Shown: positions 8,543 to 17,389, counted from the stretch's first letter. The stretch is 64,000 bases of DNA from Arthrobacter sp. B0490 (GCF_002929355.1 NZ_PJIR01000010.1:42253-106252); one strand, 5' to 3'. Numbers and translations: made by a program. The notes: generated from the letters alone by a model not told the origin.

Positions 8543-9637
8543 TCAGGCCGGGACGACGGCGGCGCGGACCGAGAGCACGTCCGGCAGGTTCCTCGCCACC
8601 TCCCGGAAGGTGCGGCCCTCGTCGGCGCTCGCATAGACGGTGCCGCCGCGTGTCCCGAAGTAGACGCCGGGGATGTCCGCCGTATCGACGCACGCGGCAT
8701 CGCGGAGCACCGCGTTGTACTCCGCCCGGGGCAGGCCGGCGTCGCCGGCCTGCCAGGTGGAGCCGCCGTCGTCCGTCCGGTGCACCTGCAGGTGGCCCCC
8801 GGGCGGGATGCGCTCGCCGTCGGCCTTCAAGGGTATGACCCACGCGGTGCCGGTGCGGCGGGGGTGGGTGAGCATCACGAAGCCGAAGTCCGCCGGCAGC
8901 CCCTCGGCGATGGACTGCCACGAGTCCCCGCGGTCGGTGCTCGCGTACACGCCGTGGTGGTTCTGGGCGAAGAGGCGGTCGGGGTCCACGGCGTCACGGG
9001 CCACCTTGTGCACGCACTGGCCGAACTCCGGGTTCGGGTCGGGCATGAAGTAGGCGCTGATGCCCTTGTTCCGCGGTTGCCAGGAGGTGCCGCCGTCGTC
9101 GGAACGGTACACGCCGCCGGTACTCATCGCGACGTGGAGCGTCTCGTCGGCCGGGCTGGGCAGCACCGTATGGGCGGCGGCCCCGCCGAAGCCGGCGCCC
9201 CACTCGCTCCGGTGCGGGTGGTCCCACAGGCCGCGGTTGAGCTCGAAGGTCTCGCCGTGGTCGGTCGATTTCCAGACCGAGATGGGCTGGCAGCCGGCCC
9301 AGACGACGCCGGGGCGGTGATCGGCGTCGGGCTGGATCTGCCAGATGCGTTCCAGTGCCACGCCCTCGTCCGCGTCGAAGCGGATGCCGCCTTCCTGCGG
9401 CTCGGCCCAGGTCTCGCCGAGGTCGTCCGAGTGGGCGATGCAGGGCCCGAAGTGCCACGACATGCGGCCGGCGAACAGTCGGGTGCGCCCGCCGCGGGTG
9501 TCGATCCCGACGCTCGGGATCTCCTCCATCAGGAACTTCGGTTCGGAGAGCGTCCAGGTCTCCCGGTCGGGGCTCGACGCGAGCCAGAGGCCCTTCTTCG
9601 TGCCGATGGCGAGGACGATTGTTCCTGATGCTGGCAT
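8543..9637 (-). CDS. Asp-box (BNR/sialidase-like) beta-propeller protein
   Basis: This 364-residue protein has at least six Asp-box turns of the SxDxGxTW type: SDDLGETW, STDHGETF, SDDGGTSW, STDRGDSW, TDDGGSTW and SADEGRTF. They are regularly spaced, as expected for a six-bladed propeller. It lacks a signal peptide and the sialidase arginine triad is not evident, so it is probably a cytosolic binding or unknown enzymatic protein rather than a sialidase. GTKKGLWLA near the N-terminus is typical of this actinobacterial group. It sits directly upstream of a ThiS/MoaD-like gene. Function unknown. Confidence 0.85.
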   Translation of the reverse strand: MPASGTIVLAIGTKKGLWLASSPDRETWTLSEPKFLMEEIPSVGIDTRGGRTRLFAGRMSWHFGPCIAHSDDLGETWAEPQEGGIRFDADEGVALERIWQIQPDADHRPGVVWAGCQPISVWKSTDHGETFELNRGLWDHPHRSEWGAGFGGAAAHTVLPSPADETLHVAMSTGGVYRSDDGGTSWQPRNKGISAYFMPDPNPEFGQCVHKVARDAVDPDRLFAQNHHGVYASTDRGDSWQSIAEGLPADFGFVMLTHPRRTGTAWVIPLKADGERIPPGGHLQVHRTDDGGSTWQAGDAGLPRAEYNAVLRDAACVDTADIPGVYFGTRGGTVYASADEGRTFREVARNLPDVLSVRAAVVPA

Positions 9638-9837
9638 GGTGGCCCCCGTTGGCGTCGACCCGGTTCCTGACCGGCGGTGTGGTGCGGATCACTCGGGATG
9701 ATGTCACCGACCACTCGATTTGTACAGGGTCGACTACCCGCTTCTGTCCGTAATCGCCGGGCGGGCGATTCGGCCGTGCCAGAGTGAAGACATTCGGTCG
9801 CTGGGAGCGAGGATCCGTTCGTCCCTGGAGGCATGAC

Positions 9838-10260
9838 GTGAGTGACACAGTTCTCGGGAGTGCCGCGCTGTCGCGGCTCTGCCCCGGCCCACCGCACCGG
9901 CCCGGCTCGCGCCGGCACTGTGCGGGCAAGCACTGCGTGGAGGACCGGGGAGGGCTGCTCGTCCTGTGGTGGGCTCCCGGCTCACTGCTCGCCCCGACGG
10001 ACGTCCTCGGCTCCTACGACGGGGTCCGTGACCTGTCCGACGGCCACCGGATGCCCCTCGTCGTGCATCTGCAGGGACTGGTCGGGATCGCCCCACAGGC
10101 CCGCTCCCTCCTCCTCGAAGCGTCCCTGGCCTCACGCATCGCGCTCGTGGGGACCGGACCGGTGGACCAGGTCATCGCGGGGTTCCTGGAGCAGGCCCTG
10201 TCGGAGACGCAGTATTTCGAGAGCGCCCCGGAGGCGATGGCGTGGGCGCGGTCCCCCTAG
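9838..10260 (+). CDS. STAS-like DUF7793-type protein
   Basis: A 140-residue protein starting at GTG 9838, with CTGGAGG 6 bases upstream. It has the alternating strand-helix pattern of STAS-like proteins common in Arthrobacter relatives: LLVLWWAPGSLL, then MPLVVHLQGLVGIAPQAR, then ASRIALVGTGPVDQVIAGF, and a final helix EAMAWARS. The loop where STAS anti-anti-sigma factors carry a phosphorylated Ser reads GLVGIAP, so no phosphorylation site is evident. The family assignment is from memory of the pattern. Function is unknown, possibly regulatory. Confidence 0.65.
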   Translation: MSDTVLGSAALSRLCPGPPHRPGSRRHCAGKHCVEDRGGLLVLWWAPGSLLAPTDVLGSYDGVRDLSDGHRMPLVVHLQGLVGIAPQARSLLLEASLASRIALVGTGPVDQVIAGFLEQALSETQYFESAPEAMAWARSP

Positions 10261-10267
10261 TGCCGGC

Positions 10268-10573
10268 CTAGCCGAACATCGGCGCGAGGAAACGGCGCTC
10301 GTACCGGCGGATGCATTTGCTGTCCTGCGCCAGGCGATAGGCGCCGATGCACTCAGGGTCCGTCGCCGCTTCCTCGCGGTACCGCTCGTAATCGGCGAGC
10401 GAGGGAAACGTGAACAGGGCATAGGCGATATCGCTGTCGCCCTCGCTCGGAAGGAAATATCCGTGGTGATTACCGCCCAGTCTCCCCACGAGCCGGATCC
10501 AGCGCCTGCCGTATTCCTCGAAGTCGGCGAGTTTGTCGGGGTCGATCTCGTAGCGGAGGTGGACGGTGACCAT
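10268..10573 (-). CDS. NIPSNAP-family dimeric alpha/beta-barrel protein
   Basis: A 101-residue protein with the NIPSNAP/ferredoxin-like pattern: an N-terminal strand MVTVHLRYEI, helix DPDKLADFEEYGRRW, then GGNHHGYFLPSEGDSDIAYALFTFPSLADYERYREEA. Such proteins form small dimers. Some relatives bind or modify small molecules, but the family function is generally unknown. It sits 15 bases downstream of lsr2 and is probably read through from it. Confidence 0.85.
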   Translation of the reverse strand: MVTVHLRYEIDPDKLADFEEYGRRWIRLVGRLGGNHHGYFLPSEGDSDIAYALFTFPSLADYERYREEAATDPECIGAYRLAQDSKCIRRYERRFLAPMFG

Positions 10574-10588
10574 CGGGCTCCCCCTCGG

Positions 10589-10921
10589 TCAGCGGCTCTC
10601 GTTGTAGGCGTCGATGATCGACTGGGTGATGCGACCGCGGGAACTCGGGTTGTAGCCGTTGTCCTGCGCCCACCGGCGGATCTGCTGGGTGTCCTCCCGC
10701 TTCGCACGCGAGGACGCCTTCGGGCTCGCGGACGGCTGCTTGCCCGAGCCCGCCTTCCGCCCCTTGTCGACATACCCGGAGAGGGCAGAGCGCAGCGACT
10801 CCGCATTCTGTTCCGTGAGGTCTATTTCGTAGTTCGTGCCGTCGAGGCTGAATCGAACCGTTTCCTGTGCTTCTTCACCATTCAGGTCATCCACCAGATG
10901 GACCTGTACCCGCTGTGACAT
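10589..10921 (-). CDS. lsr2: Lsr2 nucleoid-associated silencing protein
   Basis: A 110-residue Lsr2. The N-terminal ~60 residues (VQVHLVDDLNGEEA, then TVRFSLDGTNYEIDL) form the oligomerising beta domain. After a basic linker (61-78), the C-terminal DNA-binding domain has IRRWAQDNGY and the RGR AT-hook-like loop in SSRGRI that enters the minor groove of AT-rich DNA. Lsr2 silences horizontally acquired AT-rich genes in Actinobacteria. AGGAG precedes the ATG. Its own upstream region is unusually AT-rich for this window, which would allow autoregulation (inference). Confidence 0.95.
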   Translation of the reverse strand: MSQRVQVHLVDDLNGEEAQETVRFSLDGTNYEIDLTEQNAESLRSALSGYVDKGRKAGSGKQPSASPKASSRAKREDTQQIRRWAQDNGYNPSSRGRITQSIIDAYNESR

Positions 10922-10968
10922 CTCATTCTCCTGTATTGTCCGGACGAATTCGTTGGCCCCAGATTCCG

Positions 10969-10997
10969 ACCTTATCGCTTACCCGCCGGTATTTCGA
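10969..10997 (-). promoter_or_regulatory. Candidate lsr2 promoter
   Basis: On the minus strand TCGAAA (10997-10992) and TAAGGT (10974-10969) are 17 bases apart, matching -35 TTGACA at four of six positions and the TANNNT -10. They lie about 50 bases before the lsr2 start. Confidence 0.45.
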
Positions 10998-11049
10998 CAT
11001 AAAGCCGTGACGGTGGACGACGGATGTGTTCTTACACACAAAAGCAGGG

Positions 11050-11289
11050 TCACTGCAGGAGATATGCCGTCGCGGCCGCGAATTCCGCGTCCGTGAGCAA
11101 TCCGCGGTCCCGGAGGTCGGCCAGCCGGGCGAGACTTTCGAGGAGCGGGATCGTCGATCCTGCTCTGTCGCCCCCACCGGGCTCGTGCAGCGGGGACGTC
11201 GCGGGGTCGGGGACCGCCGGCGGCCACACGGGCGCACCCGAGGACGCCGGGGCGAGCAGCCCAGGGCGATGGCGGCGACTGGCGGACAT
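11050..11289 (-). CDS. SHOCT-domain small protein
   Basis: A 79-residue protein whose last ~30 residues are a SHOCT domain (LLESLARLADLRDRGLLTDA, then EFAAATAYLL), a short two-helix module often found at protein ends in Gram-positive bacteria. The first 50 residues are Pro/Ala/Gly-rich and probably disordered. GGAGG lies 5 bases before the ATG. It follows the DUF6325 gene by 23 bases on the same strand. SHOCT is thought to mediate oligomerisation or membrane association. The specific role here is unknown. Confidence 0.8.
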   Translation of the reverse strand: MSASRRHRPGLLAPASSGAPVWPPAVPDPATSPLHEPGGGDRAGSTIPLLESLARLADLRDRGLLTDAEFAAATAYLLQ

Positions 11290-11312
11290 CTGTGCCTCCG
11301 GATCGGGATGGG

Positions 11313-11741
11313 TCAGGTGGCCGCGGCGCCGTCGGCGAGGAAGGCCTGGATCACGGATTCGTGGGGGACCCGGGTGTGGAGCGCTGTGGTTCCGCCACTG
11401 TGGCGCACCTGCTCGGCGACGCGTTCGGCCCAGCGGTACTCGACGGCAGCCATCAGGCCCACTTCGCCTGCGCCCACATGCCCTGACGCGAGCGTGATGT
11501 CCGCCTCGCTCAGCAGGGTCATGGCCTCCCCGTCGACCACGAGGTCCTTCCATTCCTCCCGGAGCCCCGAGTCGAGGTCGGAGACGGTGAGCACCCCGTC
11601 GGGGGCCCTGCTGAGCACCACCACGTCGATCAGGGCCACGGCACCCACGCGCACGGCATCACCGAAGGATTCGAGCACGGCCGGTGCTACGTCGGCACCC
11701 GGGAAGGTGTAGACGAAGACGTCGACGGGTCCAACCCTCAT
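11313..11741 (-). CDS. DUF6325-family protein
   Basis: A 142-residue protein resembling the DUF1269/DUF6325 group: GPVDVFVYTFPGADVAPAV, then AVALIDVVVLSRAPDG, a middle acidic part, GLMAAVEYRWAERVAEQV and a final ESVIQAFLADG. These proteins usually sit beside a SHOCT gene in Actinobacteria, as here, and are probably stress-related, but no activity is known. AGGAGG lies 10 bases before the ATG at 11741. It reads divergently from a DUF1269 gene at 11985 across a 243-base control region. Confidence 0.8.
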   Translation of the reverse strand: MRVGPVDVFVYTFPGADVAPAVLESFGDAVRVGAVALIDVVVLSRAPDGVLTVSDLDSGLREEWKDLVVDGEAMTLLSEADITLASGHVGAGEVGLMAAVEYRWAERVAEQVRHSGGTTALHTRVPHESVIQAFLADGAAAT

Positions 11742-11984
11742 GCTGCCTGTACCTCCTGCTCCGTGGGGTGATCCCTCCATCATCGGCTCGTCCGCTCCGC
11801 CGGATCCTCACCCCCACCGGGTGGTCCGGCCGGCCGGACCGACGGGCGCCGGTCGGGGCTTGCGGCAGCATCAGGCGGGCCGCCCGCGGGTCTCACCCCC
11901 TACGGGTGATACTCCCCGCTCGGGAAGGGGGCAGGTTGGTCAGCGGGTCGGAAAAGCTCCGGCACGCCTCGAGGAGGAAGAACG

Positions 11985-12473
11985 ATGGCAACCCTTTCCG
12001 TGTGGAAGTTCGACGACGCCGACGGCGCGAGCGGGGCAGAGCAGGTGCTGCTCGAACTGCAGAGCAAGGAACTCATCCGCGTGCACGACGCCGCGGTCGT
12101 GTCCTGGCCCTCGGACGCCAAGAAGCCGAAGACGCGGCAACTCCACAACCTCACCGGGGTGGGCGCGCTCGGCGGATCCTTCTGGGGCTTCCTGTTCGGC
12201 ATCCTCTTCTTCGTCCCGCTGCTCGGCGTCGCGATCGGCGCGGCGGTGGGCGCCCTCAGCGGCTCCCTGGCCGACGTCGGGATCGACGACTCGTTCATCA
12301 AGCGGATCCGGGAGAAGGTCACGCCCGGGACCTCGGCACTGTTCCTCCTGAGCTCCGATGCCGTGCCGGATCGCGTCGCGGAGGCGTTCCAGGGCGTGCG
12401 GGCCGAACTGCTCGAGACCAACCTGAGCCGCGACGACGAGGACGCGCTGCGCGCGGCCTTCGCGCCCGAATGA
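11985..12473 (+). CDS. DUF1269-family membrane-associated protein
   Basis: A 162-residue protein. The N-terminal half is an alpha/beta domain (LSVWKFDDADGASGAEQVLL, then IRVHDAAVVSWP) of the DUF1269 type. The middle (about 63-93) is a glycine-rich hydrophobic hairpin that could insert into the membrane. The C-terminal half resembles the DUF6325 protein on the other side of the intergenic region. AGGAGGAAG precedes the ATG. The pair of related genes on opposite strands suggests a shared stress-responsive control region. Function unknown. Confidence 0.85.
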   Translation: MATLSVWKFDDADGASGAEQVLLELQSKELIRVHDAAVVSWPSDAKKPKTRQLHNLTGVGALGGSFWGFLFGILFFVPLLGVAIGAAVGALSGSLADVGIDDSFIKRIREKVTPGTSALFLLSSDAVPDRVAEAFQGVRAELLETNLSRDDEDALRAAFAPE

Positions 12474-12624
12474 GAAGCAACCGGGCCCATGCGGGGTGAG
12501 GCATCCGGTCGTCCTCCTCGGCCGACCCCTCTGGCCAACCCCCGGCATCGGGATCACACTTGATGCACCCTCGCATCGGGGTTGATGCCGACCCGGTGCA
12601 CGACGACATCGCGGGGAGGGGTGG

Positions 12625-15249
12625 ATGGATGTGACCAGCGTGGTGGGGCGCAAGACCAGGGTCCCGGAGCGCGACGAGCGCGAGGTCCCGCGACCGCGCC
12701 TGACCGATCGTCTCGATGCCCTGCACGAGGCGGGTGGCCGCATCCTGCTCGTCACCGCCGCCGCGGGCTTCGGCAAGACCGCGGCGGCCGGAGAGTGGGC
12801 GCGCCTGCGGCGCGAGGCGGGCGACGACGTCGCCTGGGTGACGCTCGATCCCTCGGACAACCGGCCCGGACGCTTCTGGCACCTGCTGGGTGTCGCGCTC
12901 ACGGGGGAGGAGGCGGGCTGGCAGGGGCCCGACGACGACGCCTCCCTGCGGATGGCGATGATCGACGCCCTGATCGACCGCTGCGCGGAGAACGGGGCCC
13001 GTGTGCTTCTCGTCCTCGACAACTGCGAGCACCTCACCCACCGCGTGCTCCTCACCGAGCTCGACTACCTGATCGAGCGGACCCCTGCCACGGTGACGGT
13101 CATGTTGTGCGGCCGCAGGACGCCCGACCTCCGTTCGCTGTACAAGATGGATCTCGACGGGACGGTCGGACGCCTGGCGCAGGAGGACCTGGTCATGCGC
13201 CGGCGCGAGGTCAGGAAGCTCTTCGCGCCGGAGCGGCCCGACGTCGAGATGCTGCTCGACACCACCGAGGGCTGGGCTGCCGCCGTCGCCCAGGCCCACC
13301 GCGCCACCGCACCCGACGCCCTGTCGCGGAGCGACCCGCACGGCGGGGAGCCACTTCTCGAGAGGCTGTGCGGCCCGCTCTTCAGGTCCTACCGCCCGGC
13401 GATCCGCGAGACGCTCGCAGCCATGGCCCTGATCGAGCCCTTCACGGTGGGGGACGTCGAGGTGGCGCTGGACCGGACGGACGGGGCGCAGCTCGTGGCA
13501 CGGACCGTCGCGGAGACGGGGATGGTCGTGACGGTGCAGGGTCCCGGACCTGCGGATCGGTTCCGGTTGCACCGTCTGTTCGGCCGGTGGTTCGCAGAGG
13601 CCGCCCCTGGCAGTGCCCGCTCGGACGCCGAGGTGGTCCATGCGCGGATGGCACCGCACCGCCTCCGGCAGGGACATCACGCGCTCGCCCTCCACCATGC
13701 CGGCAAGGCGCACGACGAGGACCTGCTGCGGCACGTCGTGAGTGTCTCGGGGCTGCAGCTGCTCTGGCAGAACGATCTGCGGACGCTGGCTTCCGCCGTG
13801 CGGGAGATCGGCTTGACGACGTCCGGGGAACTCGCGCTGCTCGAGTGTCTGATCGCCCTCGCCGAGGGGGACCCCGAGAGGGCGGCGCGGGCCGCCGCCC
13901 GGCGGGGCGGCCCGGGCGGCGACGCCCCGCGCCGGCTGGTGCCTCCCTTCGACACCCTGGACGTGGGGCTGGAAGCACAGTTGCTGCTCCTGGAGGGCCG
14001 GGCGGCCGAAGCGGTCGCGCTGCTGGAGCGGCTCGACCTCGACGACGTAGCGCCCGATGCCCGGGTGTTCGCCCTGAACATCCAGGTGGCGGCCCTCATC
14101 GCGGCGGCGAGAGTGCCGGAGGCGCGGACGCTGGCCCGGAAGGCGCTGAAGGAAGCGGCCGCCCGGGCCAACCCGGGTGCGGTGATCGACGCCGGCATGG
14201 CCAGCGCGTCGCTGGCCACGATCGCCGAGGACTTCCCCGAGGCGTCCGCCCAGGCCCAGGCCGCCATCCGGCGCGGAGAGGAGCACGGCCTCCGGTACAG
14301 CCCGCGGCTCCGTCCCGCGCACCTGATCGCGGCATGGGCGGCGTTCCATGTCCTCGACGACGACGGCGCCGGCCTGCACAACGCCTTCGTGTTCAGGGCC
14401 CTGACGGCAGCGCCGATCGTCGCCCACTCCTCGGGGAAACTGGCCCTGATCCTCTCCTTCCCGACCTCCGGCCGGCGCGCGGAGATCGCCGAGGAGCTGC
14501 TCGACAGGGTGCGCTTCGACCTGACCGCCGGGGCCTTCCCCGCCGACGTGGCCCTGTGTTCCCTGCAGGTGGCCGAGATGATGCTGTCCCTCCAGCGGTC
14601 CGACGACCTCGCCCGGCTCAAGGTGGATCTGCGCAGGAGTCAGGGCATCAGCGGCGAACTCCACACCATCTCGGCCTGGGAGCTCGTGGCATCCGGCCAG
14701 CTCGCACGGGCGCGCCAGCTCCTGACGAGCGTCACCTCGGAGTTCGTCACGAGCCAGAGCCGCGTGGGACTCGTCGCGGCGTGGGCTCTCCTCGCACGCG
14801 TGGAACTCCTGGAGGAGCGGACGTTCAAGGCCCGGGAGGCGCTCGAGAAGGCGCTGGCGATCGCGGCCCGGCACCGCACCGTCCGCGGCTTCGCCTACGC
14901 CGGGGACACCGTGCGGCAGGCCCTCGAGACCGACCGCCACCACTTCCCCCGCTACCGGCGCGAGATCGACCTGATCGGCAGGCATGCCTGCCCGCCGGAG
15001 GCGCTCATCGGACCGCCGCTCACCCCGAGGGAAGAGGAACTGCTGGCGCTGCTGCCCACCTTCGCCACCGTGGAGGAACTCGCCCACGACCTGCAGATCT
15101 CCACGAACACCGTGAAGACGCACATCCGGGGCATCTACCGGAAGCTGGGCGTCGGGACCCGACGGGAGGCGATCGCGGCGGCGTCACGCCTCGGCGTCGC
15201 AGCTCCGGTCGCCACGACGCACCTCCTGCGTCCCACGATCGTCCGCTAG
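12625..15249 (+). CDS. LAL-type (MalT-like) ATP-binding LuxR regulator
   Basis: A large 874-residue transcription factor. Near the N-terminus is a Walker A-like loop (AAAGFGKT, residues 45-52) and a Walker B-like VLLVLDN. The middle ~500 residues are helical and TPR/MalT-like. The C-terminal ~60 residues are a LuxR/GerE HTH (LTPREEELLALL, then NTVKTHIRGIYRKLGV). Such LAL proteins act as ATP-dependent activators of nearby operons when they bind an inducer. The ATG at 12625 follows GGGGAGGGG. It precedes a small membrane-protein gene by 32 bases. The inducer and targets are unknown. Confidence 0.9.
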   Translation: MDVTSVVGRKTRVPERDEREVPRPRLTDRLDALHEAGGRILLVTAAAGFGKTAAAGEWARLRREAGDDVAWVTLDPSDNRPGRFWHLLGVALTGEEAGWQGPDDDASLRMAMIDALIDRCAENGARVLLVLDNCEHLTHRVLLTELDYLIERTPATVTVMLCGRRTPDLRSLYKMDLDGTVGRLAQEDLVMRRREVRKLFAPERPDVEMLLDTTEGWAAAVAQAHRATAPDALSRSDPHGGEPLLERLCGPLFRSYRPAIRETLAAMALIEPFTVGDVEVALDRTDGAQLVARTVAETGMVVTVQGPGPADRFRLHRLFGRWFAEAAPGSARSDAEVVHARMAPHRLRQGHHALALHHAGKAHDEDLLRHVVSVSGLQLLWQNDLRTLASAVREIGLTTSGELALLECLIALAEGDPERAARAAARRGGPGGDAPRRLVPPFDTLDVGLEAQLLLLEGRAAEAVALLERLDLDDVAPDARVFALNIQVAALIAAARVPEARTLARKALKEAAARANPGAVIDAGMASASLATIAEDFPEASAQAQAAIRRGEEHGLRYSPRLRPAHLIAAWAAFHVLDDDGAGLHNAFVFRALTAAPIVAHSSGKLALILSFPTSGRRAEIAEELLDRVRFDLTAGAFPADVALCSLQVAEMMLSLQRSDDLARLKVDLRRSQGISGELHTISAWELVASGQLARARQLLTSVTSEFVTSQSRVGLVAAWALLARVELLEERTFKAREALEKALAIAARHRTVRGFAYAGDTVRQALETDRHHFPRYRREIDLIGRHACPPEALIGPPLTPREEELLALLPTFATVEELAHDLQISTNTVKTHIRGIYRKLGVGTRREAIAAASRLGVAAPVATTHLLRPTIVR

Positions 15250-15281
15250 GAGCCCATCCACCCGTCGAAAGGAGAGTGTCC

Positions 15282-15674
15282 GTGGTCCGGTTGCTTCGTG
15301 CCCTGATCCTCCAGTGGCTCGTCCTCGTCGTGGTCCTCGCCATCACGGCGCTGCTCGTCCCGGGCGTCCAGGTGACGGGTGGGCTGTGGGGGCTCATCGT
15401 GACCGCGGCCGTCGTCGGGCTCGTGAACGCGCTGGTGGGTCCGGTGCTCCGGCTGCTGGCGCTGCCTCTCACACTGCTGACGCTCGGGCTCTTCTCCCTC
15501 GTGGTGAACGCGGTGCTGCTCTGGCTGTCCGCCGTCCTGAGCGGCTCGCTCCAGCTGGGAGGTCCGCTGACGACGATCCTGGCCGCGTTCGTCATCTCCG
15601 TGCTGAACGCGGTCGGCACCCGGCTGGTCCTTCCGCGCCGCACCGACGATAGGACCAGTCGGCGGCACGGCTAG
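15282..15674 (+). CDS. Phage-holin-family small membrane protein
   Basis: A 130-residue protein with four hydrophobic helices (about 5-25, 30-52, 55-82, 90-112) and a short basic tail, matching the 'mycobacterial 4-TMS phage holin' family. Despite the name these are chromosomal proteins of unknown function. AAGGAG sits 7 bases before GTG 15282; an in-frame GTG at 15276 is too close to it. The stop codon shares a CTAG with the stop of the convergent sigma-factor gene. Confidence 0.85.
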   Translation: MVRLLRALILQWLVLVVVLAITALLVPGVQVTGGLWGLIVTAAVVGLVNALVGPVLRLLALPLTLLTLGLFSLVVNAVLLWLSAVLSGSLQLGGPLTTILAAFVISVLNAVGTRLVLPRRTDDRTSRRHG

Positions 15675-16693
15675 TTCCGGGCCGCCGTCCCCCGCTCGTC
15701 GATCACCGGGGGCAGCCCGAACGCCTCGAACATCTCCGGGTACAGGAAATTGTGGTGTCCGGTGATGCGCTCGCCGTCGGTCTCGATGACCTGGATGGCC
15801 CACGGCTCCCAGAGCCCCGGCTCCACGAAGTGGTAGTTGGCGAACCCTCCCGCACCGTTGACGTCGAGGGGGAGGAGGCGCCCGTTCTCGCAGACACTGC
15901 CCTTGCCCACGAACCAGGCGATGACGTCAGCGGGCCCGCTGAGCCACAGGTCGAAGGGCGGCATGGACAGGACCACGTCGTCGCGCAGCAACGACACGAG
16001 CACGTCCATGTCGTAGGACTCGAAGGCTTCCAGGTACTTCGCGAGAAGGACCTTGTGCGCGGGGTCCTCGAGGGGCATCGGCGCCGCGGGCTCGTAGGCG
16101 GCCATCGTCTTGCGAGCACGCTGCAGGGCGCTGTTGATCGACGCCGTGGTCACCTCCAGGAGCACCGCGACCTCGGCGGCGGACCAGCGGAGCACCTCAC
16201 AGAGGATGAGCGCGCTCCGCTGGAGCGGCGGCAGGTGCTGCAGGGCCGCCACGAAGGCCAACCGGACGGTCTCCCGGGCCTCGGCGACCACCGCGGGATC
16301 CCCCGACAGGTCGATCACGCGCGCGTCCGGGATGGGCTGCACGAAGACGTTCTCCGTGACCGGGGCGCCGAGCACGGCCTCCGCCGTCCGCGTGGACGGA
16401 CCCAGGTCCATCGGTCGGGCCCGGCGCTGTGGGCTGCGGAGCATGTCCACGCAGACGTTGTGGGCGATGCGGAACAGCCAGGTACGGAGGGAGGACTGCC
16501 CGGCGAAGGATTCCCGCTTCGACCAGGCTTTGATCATGGTCTCCTGCACGGCGTCCTCGGCCTCGGACGCGGCACCGAGCATCCGGTAGCAGTACCCCGT
16601 CAGCTCGCGCCGCGACGCTTCCAGGAGTTGTTCGAACGGCGCTGTGTCGTCGGCCCCCGGTGGTGTCCCCCGGGTCGTGGTGGCGGGCTGCAT
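15671..16693 (-). CDS. ECF sigma factor of the SigX5/SigG type with SnoaL-like tail
   Basis: This 340-residue sigma factor has region 2 at about 25-95 (GYCYRMLGAASEAEDAVQET, then FRIAHNVCVDMLR) and region 4 at about 135-195 (LPPLQRSALILCEVLRWSAA and TTASINSALQRARKTM). A C-terminal SnoaL-like domain of ~120 residues follows, as in the TIGR02960/SigG group. The tail is thought to regulate the sigma factor in place of a classical anti-sigma protein. The ATG at 16693 lacks a Shine-Dalgarno but lies 7 bases after a TACGCT box, suggesting a leaderless mRNA. A DHFR-like gene is divergent across 130 bases and could be a target. Confidence 0.92.
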   Translation of the reverse strand: MQPATTTRGTPPGADDTAPFEQLLEASRRELTGYCYRMLGAASEAEDAVQETMIKAWSKRESFAGQSSLRTWLFRIAHNVCVDMLRSPQRRARPMDLGPSTRTAEAVLGAPVTENVFVQPIPDARVIDLSGDPAVVAEARETVRLAFVAALQHLPPLQRSALILCEVLRWSAAEVAVLLEVTTASINSALQRARKTMAAYEPAAPMPLEDPAHKVLLAKYLEAFESYDMDVLVSLLRDDVVLSMPPFDLWLSGPADVIAWFVGKGSVCENGRLLPLDVNGAGGFANYHFVEPGLWEPWAIQVIETDGERITGHHNFLYPEMFEAFGLPPVIDERGTAARN

Positions 16694-16700
16694 GCATCCG

Positions 16701-16706
16701 AGCGTA
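16701..16706 (-). promoter_or_regulatory. Leaderless -10 box (TACGCT) of the SigX5-type gene
   Basis: TACGCT fits TANNNT and ends 7 bases before the ATG at 16693, where no ribosome binding site is seen. Confidence 0.45.
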
Positions 16707-16823
16707 GCGACGGCCGCGCGGGCGCGGGAGGCATGCGGCAGGAAAAGTTTCGCCGCGTCGATGATTCGGCGCCCTTTCCGGCGTCTACTGGGGTGGAAGT
16801 CACCACCATCATCGGGAGCCACC

Positions 16824-17378
16824 ATGCGCAGACTCACAGCCGGCCTCTTCTCCTCCGTGGACGGAGTGGTCGAATTCCCCCACCTCTGGCAGTTCGACAG
16901 CTTCGACGCCGAGCTCGGCGCCGGGATGGGGGAGATGATCGGCCGGGTCGACACCGTCCTCCTCGGGCGGCACGGGTACGAGGAATGGGCGGAGTACTGG
17001 CCTGCCGCGGAGCCCGACGACCCGTTCGGGCGCTTCATCAATCCCGTGCGGAAGTACGTCGCGTCCCGCACCCTCGACGGTGAGCTGGGCTGGACGAACG
17101 CATCCCTCATGGACGCACCGCTGGAGGACTTCGTCGGCACCCTGAAGCAGACGGACGGCGGTGACATCGGCATCTGCGCCAGCATCTCCCTCGTGCGCCG
17201 GCTCATGTTCGCGGGCCTGCTCGACTCCCTGACGCTCATGATCCATCCGGTGGTCGCGGGCACAGGCCGTCATCTCTTCGAGCCGTCGGATCCCGTGACG
17301 AAGCTGGAACTGCAGGACCTGACGCGCACCAGCAAGGGCAACGTCCTGGCCACGTACGGCCTCCGCAGCGAACAGTAG
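16824..17378 (+). CDS. DHFR-like (RibD C-terminal) family reductase
   Basis: A 184-residue protein of the dihydrofolate reductase/RibD-C family: the N-terminal TAGLFSSVDGVVE, then VDTVLLGRHGYEEWAEYW, VRKYVASRTL, the GGDIGICASISLVRRLM nucleotide loop region and LMIHPVVAGTGRHLF. Such proteins likely bind NADPH and reduce unknown small substrates; they are not the folate-cycle enzyme. GGGAG lies before the ATG. It is divergent from the SigX5-type sigma gene, a common actinobacterial pairing, and followed closely by a DUF4287 gene. Confidence 0.88.
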   Translation: MRRLTAGLFSSVDGVVEFPHLWQFDSFDAELGAGMGEMIGRVDTVLLGRHGYEEWAEYWPAAEPDDPFGRFINPVRKYVASRTLDGELGWTNASLMDAPLEDFVGTLKQTDGGDIGICASISLVRRLMFAGLLDSLTLMIHPVVAGTGRHLFEPSDPVTKLELQDLTRTSKGNVLATYGLRSEQ

Positions 17379-17389
17379 GGAGCAGAAGA

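Noticed and set aside
8543..9637. Asp-box protein as a secreted sialidase
   Set aside because: No signal peptide and no clear arginine triad; Asp boxes alone do not show sialidase activity.
12319..15123. A 934-codon open frame antisense to the LAL regulator gene
   Set aside because: It is a mirror frame produced by high third-position GC; its product is Arg/Gly/His-rich with no domain, and the opposite strand encodes a complete regulator.
15282..15674. Phage-holin name as a sign of a prophage
   Set aside because: No other phage gene is near, and this family is chromosomal in many Actinobacteria.
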